From Clostridia bacterium (GTDB lineage Bacteria > Bacillota_A > Clostridia > Christensenellales > Aristaeellaceae): a stretch of 18,317 bases of DNA. This document shows positions 6,367 through 14,770 of the stretch, piece by piece. The notes beneath the pieces were generated by a model. It searched no databases and was not told the origin of the DNA. It worked only from the letters and a program-made list of their open reading frames with translations. Each line of letters begins with the position of its first letter. The first letter of the stretch is position 1. The translations under genes were made by a program, and so were the position numbers. Where the stretch lies: NCBI GenBank assembly GCA_017430945.1, contig JAFRMB010000068.1, positions 1 to 18,317 of the forward strand. The letters run 5' to 3'.

Positions 6367-7665
6367 ATGAACGAGCGCAGAGAACTCATATACGAGAGCA
6401 TTATCCGGGATATGTCCGAGGGGATCATCACCATAGGGCTCAGCGGCGTTATCGAAACGTTCAACCCGGCGGCCGAGCGTATATTGAGGAAGAAAAGGGA
6501 AGAAATGCTGGGGCGTCGATATGCGACCGTGTTTATACGGGACAGGTCGAACGATGTCTTCAACCAGGCCGTTCTTGACGCCATGTATGATCCGCTGGCC
6601 AAGCACGAGGCGATCGTCCCCTATCACGACGGGGAGCAGACCAAACAGCTGTACATGGTCACCTCGTTCCTGCTTCATGAGGGCCAGAAGATCGGGACCA
6701 TCGTCGTCTTCGGCGATATAACGGAACTGGCGGAGCTCCGGATACGCTATGCCCAGGACATCGCCTTGCTCATGGATTCGCTGGTGAAGGCGCTGTCCAC
6801 AGCCATCGACGAGCGTTCCCATTACAACGCGAACCACACGCGGAACATGGTGCGGATGGCAGAAGCTTTTTTGAGCTGGATGGCGGATAACGGGGATCCC
6901 TGGCATTACGACGAGGACGAGCGGCACGCGTTCATCATGAGCGTGAGCCTTCACGACGTCGGAAAGCTCTCGGTCCCGCTTGAGATCATGGACAAGGCCA
7001 CGAGGCTCGGTCCAAAGATGGAAAAGATCCGCGAGCGTTTCAAGAGGCTGAAGCTCCTGGACCGGATCGCGATCCTGGAGGGGCGCCTCTCCGCCGAGGA
7101 CTATGACAGGGCACGGTCGGAGGAGGAAGAGATCCTCGCGTTCATAAGCAAGGTGAACGAGGAGGGCTTTTTGCCGGAGGAGGATCTGGAAAGGATCAAG
7201 AGCCTGTCGACCAGGACCTTCGTGGACGAGGACGGCGAGACCCACCGCCTGCTGAGCGAAGACGAGGTCACGATGCTGTCCATCCGCAAGGGCACCCTGA
7301 CGACACAGGAGCGCTCCGTCATGCAGGGACACGCCGCCTCGACGTGGAACATCCTCAGCCAGGTGCGCTTTCCGAAAAAGTATGAAAACGTTCCGGTCTG
7401 GGCATCCTGTCATCATGAATTGCTCGACGGCACCGGTTATCCGAACCGGATCTTCATGCAGGATATCTCCAGGGAGGAGAGGCTGCTGACCATACTGGAT
7501 ATCTTCGAAGCACTGACGGCCAGGGACCGCCCCTACAAGCCGCCCATCCCGCTCGCCAAAGCCTGGGCCATACTGGATAGCATGGTACAGCAGCATAAGC
7601 TGGACGGGGAACTGCTCGCCGCGTTCAGGGAAAGCGGGGCGTGGAAGCAGATCGTCGACCCGTGA
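6367..7665 (+). CDS. PAS sensor with HD-GYP phosphohydrolase domain
   Basis: This 432-residue cytoplasmic protein probably senses a signal through its PAS domain and hydrolyses cyclic di-GMP or a related nucleotide. PAS covers about residues 8-125 (IIRDMSEGIITIGLSGVIET, ending GTIVVFGDITELAEL). The HD-GYP domain has the first histidine in HYNANHTRNM (about 152-161), the metal-binding LHDVGK (H196, D197) and HHELLDGTGYP (H349, H350, E351, GYP 357-359). All signature residues are present. About 90 charged residues (roughly 210-305) are inserted between the HD and GYP halves. ATG 6367 follows GGGAGAG at good spacing; in-frame starts at 6322 and 6325 are possible. It leads the signalling island, but a 108-bp gap to the next gene leaves cotranscription open. 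No transmembrane segment is seen. Confidence 0.88.
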   Translation: MNERRELIYESIIRDMSEGIITIGLSGVIETFNPAAERILRKKREEMLGRRYATVFIRDRSNDVFNQAVLDAMYDPLAKHEAIVPYHDGEQTKQLYMVTSFLLHEGQKIGTIVVFGDITELAELRIRYAQDIALLMDSLVKALSTAIDERSHYNANHTRNMVRMAEAFLSWMADNGDPWHYDEDERHAFIMSVSLHDVGKLSVPLEIMDKATRLGPKMEKIRERFKRLKLLDRIAILEGRLSAEDYDRARSEEEEILAFISKVNEEGFLPEEDLERIKSLSTRTFVDEDGETHRLLSEDEVTMLSIRKGTLTTQERSVMQGHAASTWNILSQVRFPKKYENVPVWASCHHELLDGTGYPNRIFMQDISREERLLTILDIFEALTARDRPYKPPIPLAKAWAILDSMVQQHKLDGELLAAFRESGAWKQIVDP

Positions 7666-7773
7666 TGCCGATGAAGGCATCGGGCGGACGACGGAGGGAA
7701 GCGTGACGGCGCCGGTCGTTCGGCGAGGTCTTCATCGCGGCGATATGTGACGGTCTTTTTCAGGAGGATGATC

Positions 7774-10700
7774 ATGGACCGAACCCGGCAAACGATATGC
7801 AGGATCCTGCTCATGCTGCTGTCCGCCGTTCTGATCACGGTCGGATGGACCGGTCATGCCCTCTGTGCGGCCGCAGAACAGGCGATCAACGCATCCGGCA
7901 ACCGGAATATCCGGCTCTGTGTCGATCCGATCCGGCGCGTGGAAGGCTATTCCGCGATCCTGTACAATATCCTGAACGGACTGCCCACATCGGAGGCCAA
8001 TGCCATCGCGCAGACCGACGACGGCTTCATATGGGTCGGCAGCTATGCCGGCCTTATCCGCTATGACGGAAATACCTTTCAGCGCATGGATCCCGGCGCG
8101 GGGATCGCCAATGTGCGCTGCCTGTTTATAGACAGCAGGGGACAGCTGTGGATCGGGACCAATGATTCCGGCGTGTTCCTCAAGCCCCGGGAGGAGATCC
8201 GGAAGCTGGATCAGACGGCCGACTCGGGCCTTGTCAGCATCAGATCCATCGCGGAAGGCGCGGACGGCGACGTCTGGATCGGCGCGGCATCCGGCATCGG
8301 GTACTTCGACGCCGACATGGATCTCACGGTGCTTCGGGACGAAAGGATCGCCGGGAAGACGATCCGGGAGATCCGGAGCGGCAGCGACGGCCTGATCTAC
8401 GGGCTCACTCTGGACGGGGATCTGTTCACCGCAAAGGACGGCGCGCTGGAGAGCTTTATCAGCCGCGATGAATGTCGGGTCAGCGGCATCGTTTCCATCC
8501 TTCCGGACCCGGCCATGCCCGGCTTTGTCTATCTCGGGACGGAAGACGCCCGGGTCTGTCACGGCGAGCTGGCGCGAAACCTGGCTGCGATGGGGGTCAA
8601 GGACGTCTCCCCGCTGTCCGGCGTAGAGCGGCTCGAGCCCATCGACGGGGATATATGGATCTGCGCCGGGAACGGCATCGGCAGGCTGGACGCCGAGGGT
8701 TTCCATCGACTGAAAAACGTCCCGATGAATTCCGGCGTGGAGCACGTCATGACCGATCTGGAGGGCAACCTCTGGTTCACGTCCAGCAAGCAGGGCGTCA
8801 TGAAGATCGTGCCCAACCGCTTCATCGACTGCTCGAACCAGTATGATCTGCCCGAGGCCGTCGTCAACGCCGTCTGTGTCGCCGGGAGGCGGCTGTATAT
8901 CGGGACCGATGACGGGCTGATGGTCGTGGAGAACGGAAAGCGGATCGACGCGCTGCCGCTGACCGGGGCCGTGACCGTGGCCGGCACGCCGATCGCAGCC
9001 GACGACCTGCTCGCGTATCTGGACGGGGTGCGGATCCGCTCCATCATCTGCGACAGCAGGGAGCGGCTCTGGATCTCCACCTGGCACAGGCATGGCCTGG
9101 TCCGCTATGACCACGGACAGATAGTGGTGTTCACCCCCGGGGACGGGCTGTTTTCCGACCGGGTGCGCATCGTCGCCGAATGTGAAGACGGGACCATCCT
9201 GGTGGCCAACACCGGCGGCATCAGCGTCATCCGGGACGACCGCATAACCTCCGGATATGGTGAAGCGGAGGGGATCGCCGTCACGGAGATCCTGACCGTC
9301 GAGGAGGGCTTCGACCATGAGTGGATCCTCGGCTCCGACGGCGGCGGGATCTATGTCGTCGGGCCCGATGGAACGAAGCACATCGGGATCCGGGAAGGCC
9401 TCAAATCCGAGGTCATCCTCCGCATCAGGAAGAGCCGCAGCCGCGATGTGTATTGGATCGTCACCAGCAACTCCCTGGCGTATATGACGCCGGATCACAG
9501 GGTCACCACGATCGAGCAGTTCCCTTATTCCAACAACTACGATCTGTATGAGAACGACGCGGGCGATGTCTGGGTGCTCTCCAGCAACGGGGTCTACGTG
9601 GCTTCCGCAGAGGCACTGATCGCCGACGGGCCGATCGATATTCAGTACTATGGGATCAGCAGCGGCCTGCCCTATACCGCAACATCCAATTCCTTCAGCG
9701 AGATGACTTCCGATGGCGATCTTTATATCGCCGGCCTAAAGGGCGTCGTCAGGGTGGATACGGAGGACACCTTTAAAGGCGGCGGCAGTCTGTGGATCGC
9801 GCTGCCCGGCATAGACGTCGATGGGAGGCAGATCTATCCGGACGACTCGGGTGGTTTTTCGATCCCGCACGATGCGCGAAAGCTGACGATCTCTCCGTAT
9901 GTGATCAGCTTTTCGCTGAACGATCCCCAGGTCTCATACCGCCTGGATGGACTCGATCCGTCGGATATCACGGTCAGCCGCAGCGCGCTCGCGCCCGTGA
10001 GCTACACGAACCTGAGGGAGGGCACCTACCGCTTCGTCATTCGGGCGGATGACCCCGTCGGGGGCGGGAGCGTCACGGCATCGTGGCAGATCATCAAAGA
10101 AAAGGTGCTCTCCGCGGGCGCGTCGGGGACGATCATCATGGATGTCATGACCCTGTTTTTGCTGGGAGGCATCCTGATCTATACGTCGCCCTACCGAAAG
10201 CGCGGCCGGCTGGATGACAGGCTGTTCTTCGGCATGGCCCTGGTCAACATCGCGCTGGCCGTCTCGGAATTGTCTTCATATCTGCTGGAGACCGGCTCGG
10301 CCTCCGCTGCGAGGATACTGATGTATGCCGAAAACACGGTCTTCTTCGCCATGGTCGTGTTCTTCCCGTACCTCTTCCTGCTGTACCTGGATCATCGCCT
10401 CCATCATGATCGAGCGCGGCTCAGGCGGCTGAAGCTGCTGTATGGGATCCCCTGCGCGCTGTTCTTTATCCTTCTGATCGTCAATCTGAAGAGCGGCTGG
10501 ATCTTCTCGATCACGCAGAAGAACGCCTATCGCTCCGGCCCCGTCGACCAGTTGGTGTTCGTGCCGATACTCTTCTACTTCCTGGTCGCGCTGACCAGGG
10601 CGTACAGGATCAATCCGCGCCTGGCCCTTCTGGGTGTCCTGCTGATCCTTTCCAGGATCGTCTGGGATATCTGGTATATCGATATTTCTTCGACGGCGTT

Positions 10701-10776
10701 CATGTATACGATATTTCTCGTGAGTGCGCACGTCCACGTGATGAACCGATCGATGTTGAATGAGGAGACGCCATGA
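7774..10776 (+). CDS. Two-component-type propeller receptor (Reg_prop/Y_Y_Y) with seven-helix domain and no output domain
   Basis: The 1000-residue membrane receptor begins with a signal peptide (RILLMLLSAVLITVGWTGHALC). From about residue 69 it carries some 14 Reg_prop blades, for example GFIWVGSYAGLIRYDG, GQLWIGTNDSGV, GDVWIGAASGIGYFD, GNLWFTSSKQGVMKI and GDVWVLSSNGVYV, enough for two seven-bladed propellers. A Y_Y_Y-type beta sandwich follows (about 705-775; VSYRLDGLDPSD, LREGTYRFVIRADD). Seven predicted helices fill about 785-990, and the protein ends about ten residues later. The extracellular part is that of hybrid two-component polysaccharide sensors, but the kinase is absent, so it must pass its signal to a partner. 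ATG 7774 follows AGGAGG (7762-7767). Its stop overlaps the next start as ATGA (10773-10776), so it is translationally coupled to the phosphatase gene, the obvious partner. Confidence 0.87.
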   Translation: MDRTRQTICRILLMLLSAVLITVGWTGHALCAAAEQAINASGNRNIRLCVDPIRRVEGYSAILYNILNGLPTSEANAIAQTDDGFIWVGSYAGLIRYDGNTFQRMDPGAGIANVRCLFIDSRGQLWIGTNDSGVFLKPREEIRKLDQTADSGLVSIRSIAEGADGDVWIGAASGIGYFDADMDLTVLRDERIAGKTIREIRSGSDGLIYGLTLDGDLFTAKDGALESFISRDECRVSGIVSILPDPAMPGFVYLGTEDARVCHGELARNLAAMGVKDVSPLSGVERLEPIDGDIWICAGNGIGRLDAEGFHRLKNVPMNSGVEHVMTDLEGNLWFTSSKQGVMKIVPNRFIDCSNQYDLPEAVVNAVCVAGRRLYIGTDDGLMVVENGKRIDALPLTGAVTVAGTPIAADDLLAYLDGVRIRSIICDSRERLWISTWHRHGLVRYDHGQIVVFTPGDGLFSDRVRIVAECEDGTILVANTGGISVIRDDRITSGYGEAEGIAVTEILTVEEGFDHEWILGSDGGGIYVVGPDGTKHIGIREGLKSEVILRIRKSRSRDVYWIVTSNSLAYMTPDHRVTTIEQFPYSNNYDLYENDAGDVWVLSSNGVYVASAEALIADGPIDIQYYGISSGLPYTATSNSFSEMTSDGDLYIAGLKGVVRVDTEDTFKGGGSLWIALPGIDVDGRQIYPDDSGGFSIPHDARKLTISPYVISFSLNDPQVSYRLDGLDPSDITVSRSALAPVSYTNLREGTYRFVIRADDPVGGGSVTASWQIIKEKVLSAGASGTIIMDVMTLFLLGGILIYTSPYRKRGRLDDRLFFGMALVNIALAVSELSSYLLETGSASAARILMYAENTVFFAMVVFFPYLFLLYLDHRLHHDRARLRRLKLLYGIPCALFFILLIVNLKSGWIFSITQKNAYRSGPVDQLVFVPILFYFLVALTRAYRINPRLALLGVLLILSRIVWDIWYIDISSTAFMYTIFLVSAHVHVMNRSMLNEETP

Positions 10777-12692
10777 AGCCGATCGTTGGAGAAGCCATTG
10801 TATCCTGTTATGCGATAGCGGCCGCTTTTCTTGAGTTGGTCGTGCTGCTGCTCCTCTCGGAGCGGCTCCGCAGGCGAAACAGCGCCGTCATGCGGCTTTT
10901 CCACATGCTCAGCGTGTGTGTGGCGTGGCATTGTCTGCTGGCATTTCTCAACAATGCGATGTACATGCAGACCGCGCCGTGGTGCCACACCGCGGCGATC
11001 GTCCTCAGGACGCTCCGGGAATGCCTCGTCCTTCCCGTCATATCGCTCTGGCTCATCTACGTTGACCACATGCTCTACGGGCAGAGGCGTCGGTACCCAA
11101 GGGCGCTCAAACTCGTCTTTGCGTCTTTCGGCGTTTTCTTCGCGCTCATCATCGTCAATCTGTTCACCGGCATCCTCTTTACCTATTCGGCGGAGAACCG
11201 GCTGGAATCGAAACTGCTTCTGAACATCATCCATGTGGCGGAATTCATCGACTTCTGTTCCGCCGCGGTCACCGTCAGGTACTTTGACCGAAGGGCGACG
11301 AAGGTCCGCTTTATCCGGGTCTCGCCCATGATCCTATCCATAATACTGGCTTCCGGCACGCAGTTCTTCGCGCCCTATGACATCGGGGTCCTGGGCCAGG
11401 TGACGGGACTTACGCTGCTGTATTTTTCAATGATCGGCGAACTCCGCTTTGTGGACGAGGGATCTCAGATGTATAACAGGAGGTATCTGGCGTATCTGTT
11501 CGACATGGCGCTTGCGGGGAAGAACGATACCCACAGTGCGCTGATCCTGGAGGCGGACGGGGACCTGCCGGCCTGCTTCGGGATCCTGCGCGATATCCTG
11601 CATCGGGACAGCGACGTGATCCGGATGGAAGAGAAGAAGTTTCTGGTCTTCTCCGGAGAGACCAGCCTTTCCACGCTCCAGTACCTGATCTCTCTGGTGG
11701 ATGAGGCGGTGGAGCGGCAGAACGCGGCTCACCCGGAGGCGCGGGTCCGGATCACGGCGCGCTGCCGGATGCGGGCGGCCGACGAGGACGCGTTCACGTT
11801 CGTGCGAACGGTGATGGATGATAAAGAAGCCGGGGGCGAGATGCGGGGCATCGCGTCCATGATCTCGGAGCTGGATCGGCTGGACCAGGAGCTTGCGCTG
11901 GCATCGGACATACAGACCCACATCCTGCCGATGGTCTTCCCGCCGTTTCCGGATCGGCACGAATTCGACATCTACGCGTCCATGAACGCCGCCAAGGAGG
12001 TCGGCGGAGATTTCTACGACTTCTTCCTGGTGGATCCGGATCACCTGGCGCTGGTCATCGCGGATGTCTCCGGCAAGGGCATCCCCGCGGCGCTGTTCAT
12101 GATGGTCTCCAAGACGCTGATCAAGAACCAGCTGATGGCGGGGCTCAGCCCCGCGGAGGCGTTTGCCAACGTGAATGCGCAGCTGTGTGAGCGCAACGAA
12201 TCAAAGATGTTCGTCACGGTCTGGGCGGCCGTAGTGGAGATCTCCACCGGCAGAGGCCTTGCCTGCAACGCGGGGCACGAGAGTCCCGGCATCCGGCAGA
12301 CGGACGGGCGCTTTGAACTGATCGCATACAGGCACAATATGTTCATGGGCGTGTCAAAGAAGGCGCGGTTCACCGACCGTCCCTTTGAGATGGCGCCCGG
12401 ACAAAGCCTGTTCGTCTATACGGACGGCGTGCCGGAGGCAAAGAACGGCGCGGGCGAGATGATGGGGAGCGAGAGACTGGAAGCGGCCCTGAACACGGAT
12501 CCGGACGCTGAGCCGGAAGCGCTCATCGGCCATGTCCGAAGCGCCGTCGAAGCCTTCGTCAAAGGGGCAGAGCAGTTCGATGACATCACCATGCTCGCCT
12601 TTAAGTACCGGGGGAACCCGGCCGAAAAAGAGAGCGTGCGTCCGGGACCGCCTTCGTCCGCTTCGCCGGAGGGGACGGGCGCAGCGATCTGA
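10773..12692 (+). CDS. Seven-helix membrane protein with degenerate GGDEF and SpoIIE/RsbU-type PP2C phosphatase domain
   Basis: The 639-residue product has three parts. Residues about 5-225 form seven helices with LIYVDHMLYG and LIIVNLFTG, resembling the membrane domain of the preceding receptor. Residues about 228-350 look like a degenerate GGDEF domain: MYNRRYLAYLF (from 233) matches the usual YNRRYL start, and DVIRMEEKKFLVFS (to about 293) sits where the GGDEF motif should be, so the catalytic residues are lost. Residues about 375-610 are a PP2C phosphatase: GGDFYD (411-416), DVSGKGIPAALFM (D431), NAGHESP, YTDG (D551) and DDIT (D603, D604), all metal ligands present. Such phosphatases dephosphorylate STAS proteins, and two STAS genes follow. 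ATG 10773 overlaps the receptor stop and has GAGGAG upstream. The last 25 residues are a Pro/Ser-rich tail of unknown role. Confidence 0.9.
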   Translation: MKPIVGEAIVSCYAIAAAFLELVVLLLLSERLRRRNSAVMRLFHMLSVCVAWHCLLAFLNNAMYMQTAPWCHTAAIVLRTLRECLVLPVISLWLIYVDHMLYGQRRRYPRALKLVFASFGVFFALIIVNLFTGILFTYSAENRLESKLLLNIIHVAEFIDFCSAAVTVRYFDRRATKVRFIRVSPMILSIILASGTQFFAPYDIGVLGQVTGLTLLYFSMIGELRFVDEGSQMYNRRYLAYLFDMALAGKNDTHSALILEADGDLPACFGILRDILHRDSDVIRMEEKKFLVFSGETSLSTLQYLISLVDEAVERQNAAHPEARVRITARCRMRAADEDAFTFVRTVMDDKEAGGEMRGIASMISELDRLDQELALASDIQTHILPMVFPPFPDRHEFDIYASMNAAKEVGGDFYDFFLVDPDHLALVIADVSGKGIPAALFMMVSKTLIKNQLMAGLSPAEAFANVNAQLCERNESKMFVTVWAAVVEISTGRGLACNAGHESPGIRQTDGRFELIAYRHNMFMGVSKKARFTDRPFEMAPGQSLFVYTDGVPEAKNGAGEMMGSERLEAALNTDPDAEPEALIGHVRSAVEAFVKGAEQFDDITMLAFKYRGNPAEKESVRPGPPSSASPEGTGAAI

Positions 12693-12750
12693 CGGATCGT
12701 ATGATGATGTGGGACAAGTCCATGCGGCTACAGATAAAGGAGTTGACGAT

Positions 12751-13053
12751 ATGGTGAAAACGGTATTTGAAATGAACGGAACGACCCTGATCGCAAAGCC
12801 GGTCGGCGAGCTGGACAGTACGTCCTCCCCGGTGTTTGAGGAGGAGCTTCGCCAGAGGTTGCCGGGCGTCGGCGATCTCATCGTTGATTTTGAGAAGGTG
12901 GGTTACATATCCTCCGCCGGCCTGAGGGTCCTTCTGGTCATGGAGCAGTACATGGAGGACCACGACACTGAGATGAAGCTCATCCACGTCAACGAACACA
13001 TCATGGAGATCTTTGACATGGTCGGCTTCCTGGACGTGGTCACGGTGGAATAG
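12751..13053 (+). CDS. STAS domain protein, anti-sigma-factor-antagonist type (first copy)
   Basis: This 100-residue single-domain STAS protein is of the RsbV/SpoIIAA kind: a small cytoplasmic switch that binds or releases a partner depending on serine phosphorylation. It reads GTTLIAKPVGELDSTSSP, LIVDFEKVGYISSAGLRVLL, MKLIHVNEHIMEIFDMVGFLDV. By alignment with SpoIIAA (DSSGLG) the phosphoacceptor is probably S55 in YISSAGL (S54 is the alternative). ATG 12751 follows AAAGGAG (12736-12742); a longer in-frame start at 12532 would run inside the phosphatase gene and is rejected. It lies 58 bp after the phosphatase, its likely enzyme. The usual kinase partner (RsbW/SpoIIAB) is not adjacent. The stop is TAG. 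Confidence 0.92.
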   Translation: MVKTVFEMNGTTLIAKPVGELDSTSSPVFEEELRQRLPGVGDLIVDFEKVGYISSAGLRVLLVMEQYMEDHDTEMKLIHVNEHIMEIFDMVGFLDVVTVE

Positions 13054-13151
13054 CGGCGCGCCCGGCCCACGGGTGACCGTCACTCCCTTTGAAAACGGGT
13101 GGCGGGGACATTCCGTACGATCAAAATAAATAAGAAAAGGGGAGCATCATC

Positions 13152-13448
13152 ATGACGATCGATACGACGATGAATGGAACGGAGATGACCATCGCGCTGA
13201 AGGGGCGCCTCGATTCGGTGACTGCGCCTCAACTGGAGCAGACTTTGAAGGGGCGGCTGGACGGCCTGAGCGCACTGACGATGGATCTCAGCGATCTGGA
13301 TTATATCTCTTCCGCAGGTCTGCGCGTGCTGCTGTCAGCCAACAAGGCCCTGCGCACCAAGGGCGGCGTGAAGCTGACCCATGTCAGCGAGGATGTCATG
13401 GATGTCCTCGAGATCACCGGTTTCGCAGACCTGCTCAATATCGAATGA
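13152..13448 (+). CDS. STAS domain protein, anti-sigma-factor-antagonist type (second copy)
   Basis: This 98-residue STAS protein is a paralogue of the preceding one. It shares YISSAGLRVLL (S53, S54) and ends in the same way (DVLEITGFADLLNIE against EIFDMVGFLDVVTVE). S54 is the likely phosphoacceptor by alignment with SpoIIAA. The start follows GGGGAG at 13139-13144. It lies 98 bp after the first STAS gene; this gap contains an AT-rich patch but no convincing promoter. Two STAS proteins downstream of one phosphatase may form parallel switches with different partners, or one may be a decoy or reservoir. The next gene, a histidine kinase, starts 38 bp later. Confidence 0.92.
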   Translation: MTIDTTMNGTEMTIALKGRLDSVTAPQLEQTLKGRLDGLSALTMDLSDLDYISSAGLRVLLSANKALRTKGGVKLTHVSEDVMDVLEITGFADLLNIE

Positions 13449-13486
13449 TGCCAGAGATCGAAGCCGGCCTGTGAGGATGATTCCAC

Positions 13487-14770
13487 ATGGTACAACGATC
13501 GGTCAACGAGCTGACGGCGCTGATGCCCCTCCTGATCCAGATGGTGGGACTCGTGTTTGCCGTGCTCGTGGATGCCTATATGGGTAAGCGGCAAAAGCGC
13601 GTGATGCTGACCGCCACCGCGTTGACGTTCGTGCTCGTCGTGGACAACTACCTGGAATACCGGTTGCAGCTGCACATATCCCTGTGGTATCCGAGGACGA
13701 TCGCGGCGATCGTCGGCTATGCCATCCGCCCGGCGATCCTGGCGCTGTTCTGCAGCATCGTGAGCCCGCGTGAGAAACACTGGAAGGCGTGGGTCGTGGT
13801 CGGGCTGAACGCGGCGATCCATGCCACGGCGCTGTTTTCCGACATCTGTTTCAGGATCAGCACCGAGAACCGATACCAGGGCGGCCCGCTGAGATACGCC
13901 TGCATGATCTTCAGCGGCTTACTGCTGGCGGATCTCTTCTACCTCACGCTTCGGGAGTACCGGCACGTCCGCAAGCAGGAGCTCGTCATCCCCGTATTCG
14001 TCGTGGCGGCGATCATCGTATCCTATTATCTCGATTCCCGCGTCACGAAGGCGGAACAGCCCGAGGCGTTCCTGACCATCGCGGTCGTCAGCTGCTGCGT
14101 GCTGTATTATATCTGGCTGCATATGCAGTTCGTGCGGCAGCACGAGCGCGCTCTGGAGGCGGATCAACGCATACAGATCATGATGACGCAGATCCAGCCC
14201 CATTTTCTGTACAACACCATTTCCACCATCAGCGCGCTGTGCTACACCGCCCCGCAGAAGGCCGGGCACATCGCCGACAGCTTCGGTCTGTACCTTCGAC
14301 AGAATCTGGACTCGCTGGGCAAGGTGGGGCTGATCCCGTTCAGGGACGAGCTGGCACATACCCAAACGTATACCGACATCGAAATGACGCGGTTCGAGAC
14401 CATCCGCGTCGAGTATGATATCCGGGATGTCGATTTTTCCGTCCCGCCGCTGACGCTTCAGCCCGTCGTGGAAAACGCGATCCGCCACGGCGCGTTCACG
14501 CGGGAGGAAGGTCTCGTTCGGGTGAGCGTGCAACGGACGGCGACCGGGCACCGGATCGAGGTGTGGGACAACGGCGAAGGGTTCGACCCGGGAAAGTTGA
14601 GCGAAGGCGACAGCCGCCACATCGGGATCTGGAACGTGCGCGAGCGCCTGGAGCGCATGTGCTCGGGTGCGATGGAGATCGAAAGCGGGAGCGGCAAGGG
14701 AACGAAGGTCTCGATCACCATTCCGTTTGTGAAAGAGGATGAGGGCCATGCGGGCGATCTGCGTCGATGA
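13487..14770 (+). CDS. Seven-helix sensor histidine kinase, LytS/YesM (His_kinase) type
   Basis: The 427-residue membrane kinase has seven predicted helices in about residues 8-220, including DICFRISTENRYQGGP (119-134), which matches the membrane domains of the two larger proteins upstream. A short coiled linker (QHERALEADQRIQIMMTQ) leads to QIQPHFLYNTI with phospho-acceptor H239, the His_kinase family motif. The ATP-binding domain shows LQPVVENAIRHG (N330), DNGEGFD (D361 onward) and GIWNVRERLE, all intact. It should phosphorylate the response regulator whose gene overlaps its 3' end by 23 bp. ATG 13487 has GAGGA about nine bases upstream. The signal is not evident; no extracellular domain is present, so it may respond to a ligand in the membrane or to the neighbouring membrane proteins. 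Confidence 0.93.
   Translation: MVQRSVNELTALMPLLIQMVGLVFAVLVDAYMGKRQKRVMLTATALTFVLVVDNYLEYRLQLHISLWYPRTIAAIVGYAIRPAILALFCSIVSPREKHWKAWVVVGLNAAIHATALFSDICFRISTENRYQGGPLRYACMIFSGLLLADLFYLTLREYRHVRKQELVIPVFVVAAIIVSYYLDSRVTKAEQPEAFLTIAVVSCCVLYYIWLHMQFVRQHERALEADQRIQIMMTQIQPHFLYNTISTISALCYTAPQKAGHIADSFGLYLRQNLDSLGKVGLIPFRDELAHTQTYTDIEMTRFETIRVEYDIRDVDFSVPPLTLQPVVENAIRHGAFTREEGLVRVSVQRTATGHRIEVWDNGEGFDPGKLSEGDSRHIGIWNVRERLERMCSGAMEIESGSGKGTKVSITIPFVKEDEGHAGDLRR

Noticed and set aside
7732..9498. A 588-codon open frame on the minus strand inside the receptor gene
   Set aside because: It is antisense to a well-supported gene; the translation is low-complexity with no domain, and such frames are common opposite GC-rich genes. 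The other long minus-strand frames (for example 1623-2768, 6277-7680, 14715-15728, 16672-17613) were rejected for the same reason.
13089..13121. Promoter or third direct-repeat box between the two STAS genes
   Set aside because: TTGAAA is 21 bp from TACGAT, too far. GGGACA at 13105 has no partner 11 bp upstream and no -10 hexamer 8 bp downstream.
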